This document shows, in pieces, positions 4,973-10,169 of a stretch of 10,169 nucleotides of DNA. The position numbers were made by a program, and so were the translations under genes. Where the stretch lies: positions 1-10,169 of the forward strand of contig JACRNN010000153.1 in assembly GCA_016234955.1 (NCBI GenBank), in the 5' to 3' direction. The stretch comes from Deltaproteobacteria bacterium. Lineage in GTDB: Bacteria; Desulfobacterota; GWC2-55-46. Within the stretch, counting starts at the first letter, position 1. Every line of letters begins with the position of its first letter. The notes below the pieces were generated by a model. That model worked only from the letters and a program-made list of their open reading frames with translations. It did not search any database and was not told the origin of the DNA.

Positions 4973-6316
4973 ATGGTAACGAGGCTAAAAGAAGAGACCA
5001 TTATCTTCATAAGCGTTGTAAAGTGGATCGTCCTGGCCATAGGCGTCGGGATAGTCGCGGGGTTCTCCACCACGGTCTATGTAAAGGCGCTCAATGCCGC
5101 CGTGGGCCTTGACAGATACAGCCCGTACTTCTTCCTCCTGATGCCCCTCGGTTTCCTGCTCAGCGCGTACATGATCGAGTACATATCGCCAGGTGCCGCT
5201 GTCCCTGGCGCCGGTCTTGCGATCGAGGCGGTCAACAAGGACTCCGGCAAGATCAGGTTTCTGTCCATCCCCGTGGAATTTTTCGCGTCGATAATCACCA
5301 TCGCAACCGGGGGGTCGGCGGGCAAGGAAGGCCCGAGCATGTTCATAGGCGGAGGGCTTGCCTCGTCCCTCTCGGACATATTCCGTTTCGACGCGGCAGA
5401 CCGCGGAAAGCTCGTGATATGCGGCATGTGCGGCGGCTTCGCCTCGGTCTTCGGCGCTCCGCTCGCCGGGGCCATGTACGGCCTTGAAGTCATCGCCATC
5501 GGGACCATCCTCTACGACGTGATGCTGCCGGCCTTCGTCTCCGGGATAGTAAGCTACCATGTCTCCTCATCGCTCGGGGTCGCTTATTTCTACAACCCCA
5601 TCAGCATCGTTCCGGTCTTCAGCAAACTCTTCTTTCTGAAAGTCATCGTAGCCGGGATATTCTTCGGCCTATGCTCCTTTTTGCTGATAGAGGGGCTTAA
5701 AACGGGCAAGTACGTCTACAGGAAGATACGCCTCTCCATGCCTCTGAAGAGCCTCATCGCGGCCGTCCTGCTTATAGTTCTGACGTTATTGATATCGAGG
5801 CACCCCCTGGGCCTCGGCCTCGAGGTGATGGAATCGTCCTTCAAGGAGGGTCATATCCCGTGGTATGACTTCATATTGAAGATATTCTATACGAGCGTGA
5901 CATTGAATTTCGGGGGGACGGGCGGGAAGGTCACGCCAATGGTCTTCATAGGCGCCACCGCCGGCAACGTGTTCGGCCGCGTGACGGGCATGGACCCGGC
6001 CATGACCTCCGCCATCGGGTTCGTAAGCGTCCTTGCAGGCGCGTCCAACACCCCTGTGGCGGCGAGCATCCTGGCCGTGGAGCTCTTCGGCTCGGAGATA
6101 GCCCCATACGCGGCCATAGCGTGCGTCATAAGCTTCATCATAACGGGCCACAGGTCGGTCTATCCGTCCCAGTCGTTCTCCGTCAAGAAGTCCTCTTCCT
6201 TCAACATGGAGCTCGGTAAAGAGATCGAACACCTGAAGATAGAATATAGCCACAGGGAAAAAAGCCTTGTCGGCGTTGTAAAGCGCGTATGGCTCATGGT
6301 GAAAAAGGTCAAATGA
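4973..6316 (+). CDS. CLC-family anion channel or transporter
   Basis: A 447-residue inner-membrane CLC protein that should pass chloride or another halide. The gating-glutamate motif is GGSAGKEGP (113-121, Glu119). APLAGAMYGLEVI (162-174) matches the helix that in E. coli ClcA ends in Glu202-Glu203. Here the second position, the proton glutamate, is Val173. The usual GSGIP loop is replaced by GAAVPGAG (74-81), and the third filter motif reads GGTGGKVTPMVFIG (314-327). Tyr397 in SVYPSQ probably stands for the central tyrosine. The 45-residue charged tail has no CBS domains. Loss of the proton glutamate and the altered filter point to a channel, or to an ion other than chloride, rather than a ClcA-like exchanger; this is inference. 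The start lacks a good ribosome site: AGGAG ends 17 bases upstream. It is the only in-frame ATG near the first helix. Confidence 0.93.
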   Translation: MVTRLKEETIIFISVVKWIVLAIGVGIVAGFSTTVYVKALNAAVGLDRYSPYFFLLMPLGFLLSAYMIEYISPGAAVPGAGLAIEAVNKDSGKIRFLSIPVEFFASIITIATGGSAGKEGPSMFIGGGLASSLSDIFRFDAADRGKLVICGMCGGFASVFGAPLAGAMYGLEVIAIGTILYDVMLPAFVSGIVSYHVSSSLGVAYFYNPISIVPVFSKLFFLKVIVAGIFFGLCSFLLIEGLKTGKYVYRKIRLSMPLKSLIAAVLLIVLTLLISRHPLGLGLEVMESSFKEGHIPWYDFILKIFYTSVTLNFGGTGGKVTPMVFIGATAGNVFGRVTGMDPAMTSAIGFVSVLAGASNTPVAASILAVELFGSEIAPYAAIACVISFIITGHRSVYPSQSFSVKKSSSFNMELGKEIEHLKIEYSHREKSLVGVVKRVWLMVKKVK

Positions 6317-6352
6317 CCCGCAACCTGCGCGCTACCGTATCAGGACAGCGAT

Positions 6353-6370
6353 GCCGCGATCCGTCGCGGC
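6353..6370. repeat. Short GC hairpin after the CLC gene
   Basis: GCCGCGA (6353-6359) pairs with TCGCGGC (6364-6370) around a TCCG loop, 36 bases after the CLC stop. There is no T-run after it, so it is at best a weak terminator or an mRNA 3'-end stabiliser. Confidence 0.4.
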
Positions 6371-6395
6371 CCGCAACTTAAATCCCCCCAACCGC

Positions 6396-6425
6396 TTGAC
6401 AGCCCGGTTTTGCCGGTGCTAATCT
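6396..6425 (+). promoter_or_regulatory. Promoter with leaderless geometry for the TPR membrane protein
   Basis: A perfect TTGACA (6396-6401), an 18-base spacer and TAATCT (6420-6425) are preceded by the extended-10 bases TGC at 6417-6419. Only seven bases separate the -10 from ATG 6433, so transcription should begin at or within a base or two of the start codon. No Shine-Dalgarno sequence is present. Confidence 0.65.
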
Positions 6426-6432
6426 ACCTCAC

Positions 6433-8112
6433 ATGAAGCGCGTTGCGCCCCCCTCTATCGACAGGTTCAGCCGATACCTCTTCCCGGCGATGGTGGTCGT
6501 CCTTTCAGGCCTGCTCTATCTCAACGCCATAGGCAACGGCTTCGTATACGACGACAACGTCTACGTGGAATCGGACCCCACCATAAGGCATCTGGGCAAT
6601 ATATGGAAGGCGCTTACATCCACGGCGCTCGACCCGAACGTATCGTCCGCCGTCCCGTCAAACTACTACCGGCCGCTCGTGCCGATAACCTATATGCTCG
6701 ATTACCGGATATTCGGGATGGCCCCGTGGGGGTTCCACCTGACCAATATCCTCTTCCACGCGCTCAACTCCCTCCTCGTCTACTTGATAGCCCGGAAGCT
6801 CTTTAATAAGAGGAACCTCGCCCTCGCGGCCGGGCTCCTCTTCGCAAGCCATCCCATACATACGGAGGCGGTGGCCTGGATAGCCATAGTCCTCGACGTC
6901 GGGTGCGCCTTTTTCCTCCTCCTGGCCTTCTACCTCTACATGGGGGAGGGCAAGGCGTGGGTGCGCCTGCCCCTCTCGGCGCTCGCTTTTTTCATGGCCC
7001 TGCTCTACAAGGAGACCGCCGTCATATTCCCCCTGTTGCTCGTCTCCTACGAGTTCCTCATCAGGAGGGGCGCGAAGGGGTACGGCCTCAAGGCGGCACT
7101 GACAGTCTACCCGGCCGTCGCCCTTGCGTACCTGGCCGTGAGGCTCCACGTGCTCGGGGGGTTCGCCCCCCTGCCCAACCCGGACGCGTATCTCTCCGGC
7201 TACCGGATACTCATAAACAGCGTCTATCTCCTCATGAGGTACCTCTGGATGCTCGTCTTCCCGGTAGACCTCAACGCGTTCCATACCCTTGTCCCGGCGC
7301 TCTCGGCCCTTGACCCGCGTTTCATCATTTCCGCCGCGGCGTTCTGCGCCATGTTCGTAGTCTGGATGACCGTTGGGAAGATGGACAGGTTCACGGCGTT
7401 CGCATTTATATGGGTAGTGCTGCCGCTCCTGCCGACCATGTATCTATTGAAGGTCTTCGGCGGCGAGATATGGAATATCTTCTGCGAAAGGTACCTCTAC
7501 CTGCCGTCGTTCGGGTTTGTCCTCTTTGTCTCTTACGCCGGGGGGCGGCTCCATGAAGGCCTTTCGCGCAACCCGAGGGGCAGGGCCGTCGTACCGGCGG
7601 TCTTCCTCGCTATTCTCTTCCTTTATTCCGCCCAGACCGTCCTTAGGAACAGGGTCTGGCGCGATAACGTCACGCTCTACGCCGACGGCCTTGAGAAGTC
7701 TCCCGGGGTGGCGCTCCTCCATAACAACATGGGCTTCGAGCACCTGATGAACGGCAGGCTCGGCGAGGCCGAAGCCGAATTCGCCGCCGCGCTCAGGCTC
7801 GATCCGAAATACGAAAAGGCATACTTCAACCTCGGCCTCGTATATATGAAGGCAAGGGATTGGGAAAGGGCCGGGAGATATCTGGAGACCGCCCTCGGCA
7901 TCAAGTCATACTATGCCGACACCTATACGAACCTCGGCATCGTATACCTCCGGCTCGGCCGCGTGGACGACGCAAGGGCAAGTTTCATGAAGGCGCTCGA
8001 AATAAACCCCGGTGAGGGCCTCGCCAGAAAATACCTCGATGAGATCTATTATGGAAATGAAACCTTCGAGGGATTAAAACCACCCGGCGGTTTCAGAACG
8101 CTGAAAAGATGA
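6433..8112 (+). CDS. Multi-pass membrane protein with C-terminal TPR repeats, TMTC/GT-C glycosyltransferase-like
   Basis: A 559-residue protein with about ten membrane segments (from residue 15 to about 405) and a soluble C-terminal domain. That domain holds three TPR units at about 426-527 (LLHNNMGFEHLMNGRLGEA, YFNLGLVYMKARDWERA, YTNLGIVYLRLGRVDDA). The membrane part has features shared with the eukaryotic TMTC proteins and bacterial relatives. These are an acidic pair in the first loop (FVYDDN, Asp40-Asp41), YYRPLVP, the HLTN helix, SHPIHTEAVAWI, LLYKETAV (190-197) and ERYLYLPS (352-359). GT-C enzymes move sugars from polyprenyl-phosphate donors, and some TMTCs are O-mannosyltransferases, so protein or surface glycosylation is the likely role. 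The donor and acceptor are unknown. The gene has its own promoter and no ribosome site, and it appears monocistronic. Start is firm: no nearby alternative ATG, and the first helix follows at once. Confidence 0.87.
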   Translation: MKRVAPPSIDRFSRYLFPAMVVVLSGLLYLNAIGNGFVYDDNVYVESDPTIRHLGNIWKALTSTALDPNVSSAVPSNYYRPLVPITYMLDYRIFGMAPWGFHLTNILFHALNSLLVYLIARKLFNKRNLALAAGLLFASHPIHTEAVAWIAIVLDVGCAFFLLLAFYLYMGEGKAWVRLPLSALAFFMALLYKETAVIFPLLLVSYEFLIRRGAKGYGLKAALTVYPAVALAYLAVRLHVLGGFAPLPNPDAYLSGYRILINSVYLLMRYLWMLVFPVDLNAFHTLVPALSALDPRFIISAAAFCAMFVVWMTVGKMDRFTAFAFIWVVLPLLPTMYLLKVFGGEIWNIFCERYLYLPSFGFVLFVSYAGGRLHEGLSRNPRGRAVVPAVFLAILFLYSAQTVLRNRVWRDNVTLYADGLEKSPGVALLHNNMGFEHLMNGRLGEAEAEFAAALRLDPKYEKAYFNLGLVYMKARDWERAGRYLETALGIKSYYADTYTNLGIVYLRLGRVDDARASFMKALEINPGEGLARKYLDEIYYGNETFEGLKPPGGFRTLKR

Positions 8113-8114
8113 TA

Positions 8115-8159
8115 GCGCCGTAAGGCGCGGGGGAGGGCTTGAGCGACAAAGGCCGCGCC
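8115..8159. repeat. Alternative GC hairpins downstream of the TPR gene
   Basis: GCGCC (8115-8119) can pair with GGCGC (8124-8128) around a GTAA tetraloop. Alternatively GGCGCGG (8124-8130) can pair with CCGCGCC (8153-8159). Neither has a T-run on either strand. They lie between two convergent genes and may mark mRNA 3' ends. Confidence 0.35.
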
Positions 8160-8287
8160 ATGGAATGAAGTTCATTATACGAACGTAAGAAATGGATTGA
8201 GCCTTGGCGGACGACGAGTCCAAGCCGCAGGCGTACTCTTTGCGGTACGTCGAGGATTTTCCGGGGAGTACAACGCAGTATTTCGTA

Positions 8288-8731
8288 CTACATGCGGATG
8301 GACGCGATGGCCTGCTCTTCGACCCCGCCTTTGATCCAGTACTCGTCGAACGGGAAGTAGTCCTTGACCTTGCCGTCCTCCACGAAAAATACTATCTCCT
8401 GCCCTTTCAACCCGTCCAATATCACTCTGCCGCTCTCCCTGACGGAGACGCTGTACTCTATGTGGACCGAGTACCTGCTCCGTCCGTCCAGCCTCTCATA
8501 TTTCAAGAGGGAGCTTTTGACGAGAGTCCTGTCCACATGGGCGCCGTTTGTGGATACCCATGAGCTTAAAAGGAACTCGTCGTTCAACCAGGGCATTATG
8601 ACGGACTCATAGACGGTGTGGTTTTCGGCGTCCACCGGGTTGATTGCCGCGGCCTGGTGGCGCTCCGCGCCATAGGCCGTGGCCGCGAGCAGTAATATGG
8701 AGAGTACGAGGGAATAATTTAGTGGCTTCAT
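8288..8731 (-). CDS. Small exported protein of unknown function (147 aa)
   Basis: Not recognised. The start codon is the complement of 8729-8731, preceded by AAAGGGG with a short four-base spacer. Residues 1-21 form a clear Sec signal peptide (MKPLNYS, then a leucine- and alanine-rich core, with a probable cut near TAYG-A), so the mature protein of about 126 residues is periplasmic or secreted. It has no cysteines, no lipobox and no membrane segment after the signal. The mature part is rich in alternating hydrophobic and charged residues (RYSVHIEYSVSV, IVFFVEDGKVKDYF), suggesting a beta-rich fold such as a small cystatin-, NTF2- or DUF-like domain; this is only a guess. It is the sole minus-strand gene here, convergent with the TPR gene and divergent from the YkuK-like gene. 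GC-rich third positions support it as the real reading frame over the overlapping plus-strand frame. Confidence 0.78.
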   Translation of the reverse strand: MKPLNYSLVLSILLLAATAYGAERHQAAAINPVDAENHTVYESVIMPWLNDEFLLSSWVSTNGAHVDRTLVKSSLLKYERLDGRSRYSVHIEYSVSVRESGRVILDGLKGQEIVFFVEDGKVKDYFPFDEYWIKGGVEEQAIASIRM

Positions 8732-8833
8732 ATCGCCCCTTTCGACCTTATAGGTTTATTGAAGGAACGAGGTTGCCGGACTTCTGCAAATCCCCTATAC
8801 TGTTTATCGGCCGATCTTCCGGTTTCCTTTAGC

Positions 8834-8868
8834 CGTGGCCGCACGGGGCCGCCGGGTACGTGGCCGCA
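8834..8868. repeat. Direct repeat in the divergent intergenic region
   Basis: CGTGGCCGCA occurs twice, at 8834-8843 and 8859-8868, with a 25-bp period. It sits between the minus-strand exported protein gene and the plus-strand YkuK-like gene. It could be a pair of operator half-sites, but the region is GC-rich and only two copies exist. Confidence 0.35.
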
Positions 8869-8915
8869 TGGGTTGGGGGGGGCGCCGGGGCCAACGGCCC
8901 TAAGCCTTAAACTTC

Positions 8916-8944
8916 TTGTTTTCAGCCCCGTTTTGTAGTATTAT
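8916..8944 (+). promoter_or_regulatory. Promoter with leaderless geometry for the YkuK-like operon
   Basis: TTGTTT (8916-8921), a 17-base spacer and TATTAT (8939-8944) form a good sigma70-type promoter. Eight bases separate the -10 from ATG 8953, so the transcript should begin at the start codon or a base or two before it. No Shine-Dalgarno sequence is present. Confidence 0.68.
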
Positions 8945-8952
8945 CCGTGTAA

Positions 8953-9450
8953 ATGAACCAATCCGATGAGCATAATCCCGGGGAGTTCATAAGCCCCACT
9001 TTTGGCCGCCTGTCTCTCGATGGGATGTTCTTAAAGATAGTGGAGTACATCGAGGAAGGCGCGGGCCATACCTTCCATCTCATCATCGGCACCGACTCCT
9101 TTCTCAACTCGGAAACCTTATTCGTGACCGCCGTCATAATCCACAAGGTCGGCAGCGGCGGCAGGTATTTCTACAAGAAGGCCCACAGGAAAAAGATGGA
9201 GAACCTGCGCCAGAGGATATTCTACGAGGCCACCATGAGCGTGGATTTCGCCTCGGTGGTAATGGAGAAGCTGAACGAGAACGGCCTGCAAAGGCTCCCG
9301 GTGGAGATACACCTCGACGTCGGGATGAACGGGGACACGAGGGATATCGTCAAAGAGGTCGTCGGCATAGTGACCGGCTCGGGGTACGCGGCGGTGACGA
9401 AGCCGGATTCCTTCGGCGCGAGCAAGGTGGCGGACAGGCATTCCAAGTGA
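8953..9450 (+). CDS. RNase H-like protein of the YkuK/DUF458 family
   Basis: A 165-residue cytoplasmic protein of the family that includes Bacillus YkuK (Pfam RNaseH_like, formerly DUF458; COG1978). The family is predicted to have an RNase H-type nuclease fold, but its biological role is not established. The signature segments are present: LIIGTDS (43-49, Asp48), GGRYFYKK (69-76), LRQRIFYEATMS (85-96, Glu92), IHLDVG (119-124, Asp122), EVVGIVTG and KPDSFGASKVADRH (150-163, Asp152, Asp161, His163). The acidic residues fit a metal-dependent nuclease site. The start is fixed: the codon directly before ATG 8953 is TAA in frame, and the next Met is residue 25. There is no ribosome site, in line with leaderless expression. 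The flavin reductase-like gene follows 16 bp later, so the two are likely co-transcribed. Confidence 0.93.
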   Translation: MNQSDEHNPGEFISPTFGRLSLDGMFLKIVEYIEEGAGHTFHLIIGTDSFLNSETLFVTAVIIHKVGSGGRYFYKKAHRKKMENLRQRIFYEATMSVDFASVVMEKLNENGLQRLPVEIHLDVGMNGDTRDIVKEVVGIVTGSGYAAVTKPDSFGASKVADRHSK

Positions 9451-9453
9451 GAC

Positions 9454-9461
9454 AAGGGGGG
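9454..9461 (+). promoter_or_regulatory. Ribosome binding site of the flavin reductase-like gene
   Basis: AAGGGGGG lies five bases before ATG 9467. It shows that downstream genes of this operon use Shine-Dalgarno initiation although the first gene does not. Confidence 0.65.
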
Positions 9462-9466
9462 CAGTC

Positions 9467-9940
9467 ATGACGATAAAGCATGAGATAGCCCTTGCCCAGG
9501 GCCATATCGTCCACGGCGTATACGTCATAAGCACGAGGCTCGGCGAAAAGGTGAACGCCATGACGGCCGTATGGGTGGGGAGGGCGTCATTCGAGCCGCC
9601 GTTCATTACCGTGGCGATAGGCAAGACCCGTTACACCCACGACATGGTTAAGGGTTCCGGGGTCTTTGCCGTCAACGTCCTCGGCGCGGACAACATAGCC
9701 ACCGGGAAGCGCTTCGGGCTCAAGAGCGGGAGGAAGACGGACAAGTTCGCCGGGGTGGAATACGACACGAAGACGACCGGCTCGCCGATCCTTCGGGACT
9801 GCATAGCGTGGATGGACTGCAGGGTCGTCTCACACCACGACGCCGGGGACCATACGTTGTTCATAGGTGAGGTGATGGACGCCGGGGTCCTGCGCGAGGC
9901 CGCAACGCTCGTCTATGATAAGGAGAGTTTTTATAAGTAG
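9467..9940 (+). CDS. Flavin reductase-like domain protein (FMN-binding)
   Basis: A 157-residue single-domain protein of the flavin reductase-like family (Pfam Flavin_Reduct, split-barrel FMN-binding fold). Members either reduce free flavin with NAD(P)H or hold FMN as electron carriers; in anaerobes some partner with rubredoxin-type proteins. Visible family features are VYVISTRLGEKVNAMTAVWVGRASFEPPFITVAIG (about residues 18-52), where Asn30 and Ala31 to Thr33 sit in the FMN-phosphate-binding strand region, FAVNVLG (67-73), and DHTLFIGEVMDAGV (127-140). No rubredoxin or other extra domain is present. It lies 16 bp after the YkuK-like gene, with a strong ribosome site, and 42 bp before the cupin gene. 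Electron donor and partner are unknown. Confidence 0.9.
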   Translation: MTIKHEIALAQGHIVHGVYVISTRLGEKVNAMTAVWVGRASFEPPFITVAIGKTRYTHDMVKGSGVFAVNVLGADNIATGKRFGLKSGRKTDKFAGVEYDTKTTGSPILRDCIAWMDCRVVSHHDAGDHTLFIGEVMDAGVLREAATLVYDKESFYK

Positions 9941-9971
9941 TGTGAAATGAGACCCCTGTTGCCGCGAATAT

Positions 9972-9976
9972 GGAGG
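9972..9976 (+). promoter_or_regulatory. Ribosome binding site of the cupin gene
   Basis: GGAGG lies six bases before ATG 9983 and defines this start. The out-of-frame ATG at 9970 overlaps it and opens only a very short frame. Confidence 0.75.
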
Positions 9977-9982
9977 TTGTAT

Positions 9983-10169
9983 ATGGGAGATATAAGGGTA
10001 TATTCAAGGGATGAGCTTGCATTGAGGCCCGCCGTAGAAGGCGCGAAGATGTGGGCAATCGGCCTTGATAGGAGCATGCTAACGTACTTCGAGCTTGAGC
10101 CGGATACCACCTTCCCCGACCACTCCCATGAATCCGAACAGATAACCCTTGTGCTTGAGGGGGAGCTGA
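9983..10169 (+). CDS. Cupin-domain protein, 3'-truncated by the window edge
   Basis: Only the first 62 codons are present; the frame is open to the end of the window. The protein starts MGDIRVYSRDELALRP and reaches the first cupin motif, FPDHSHESEQITLVLEGEL. His47, His49 and Glu53 stand at the metal-ligand positions of the small-barrel cupin_2 group, followed by the usual Gly60. Cupins of this size class range from enzymes to sugar or ligand sensors, so the function cannot be assigned. It follows the flavin reductase-like gene by 42 bp on the same strand with a good ribosome site and no terminator between, so it is probably the third gene of that operon. Confidence 0.85.
   Translation, partial: MGDIRVYSRDELALRPAVEGAKMWAIGLDRSMLTYFELEPDTTFPDHSHESEQITLVLEGEL

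Noticed and set aside
6353..6370. Intrinsic terminator for the CLC gene
   Set aside because: The stem is good but no T-run follows; kept only as a hairpin.
8113..8287. Possible hidden gene or RNA between the convergent genes
   Set aside because: Only short hairpins and a very short MKFIIRT frame are seen, with no promoter, ribosome site or known RNA pattern.
8204..8563. Plus-strand frame of 119 residues
   Set aside because: It is mostly antisense to the exported-protein gene, begins with TTG without a ribosome site, and has no family-like motifs.
1..10169. Mobile elements, defence systems, CRISPR, tRNA or rRNA
   Set aside because: No transposase, integrase, repeat-spacer pattern, tRNA cloverleaf or rRNA signature was found on either strand.

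Overview
The window is a stretch of chromosome from a GC-rich, Gram-negative-type bacterium. PstS has a cleavable Sec signal, many genes have good Shine-Dalgarno sites, and the genes use Ile ATA and Arg AGG codons heavily despite the high GC. That mix, together with an anaerobe-style flavin reductase/cupin pair, would fit a Desulfobacterota- or Nitrospirota-like lineage. This is inference; nothing here fixes the taxonomy. There are no rRNA or tRNA genes, insertion sequences, CRISPR arrays or phage genes.

Layout. (1) 1-1250: a stand-alone phosphate-binding protein gene, pstS, closed by a very strong intrinsic terminator, so pstCAB does not follow. (2) 1379-1674: a 68-residue four-cysteine protein with its own likely -10 box and terminator. 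(3) 1700-3860: an OmpR/PhoB-type response regulator with no adjacent histidine kinase, an aquaporin resembling plant nodulin-26-like proteins, and a metallophosphoesterase. The last two overlap by ATGA. (4) 3870-4716: a 5'-leader hairpin and uppP (undecaprenyl-diphosphate phosphatase). (5) 4774-6316: a sigma70-type promoter, a leader with several possible helices, and a CLC-family anion channel or transporter. (6) 6396-8112: a promoter apparently placed for leaderless transcription, then a multi-pass membrane protein with TPR repeats resembling GT-C glycosyltransferases of the TMTC type. (7) 8288-8731, minus strand: a small exported protein of unknown function. (8) 8916-10169: a second promoter with leaderless geometry, a YkuK-type RNase H-like protein, a flavin reductase-like protein, and the start of a cupin protein cut by the window edge.

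The left two thirds is dominated by envelope and transport functions: phosphate capture, neutral-solute channel, lipid-carrier phosphate recycling, anion channel. PstS, the PhoB-like regulator and UppP share a phosphate theme, but no single operon joins them, so a shared regulon is only a suggestion.

No clearly undescribed multi-gene system was found. The best leads are the structured leader of the CLC gene, two (possibly three) genes whose promoters imply leaderless mRNAs, the NIP-like aquaporin beside an orphan regulator, and two small uncharacterised proteins (68 and 147 residues).
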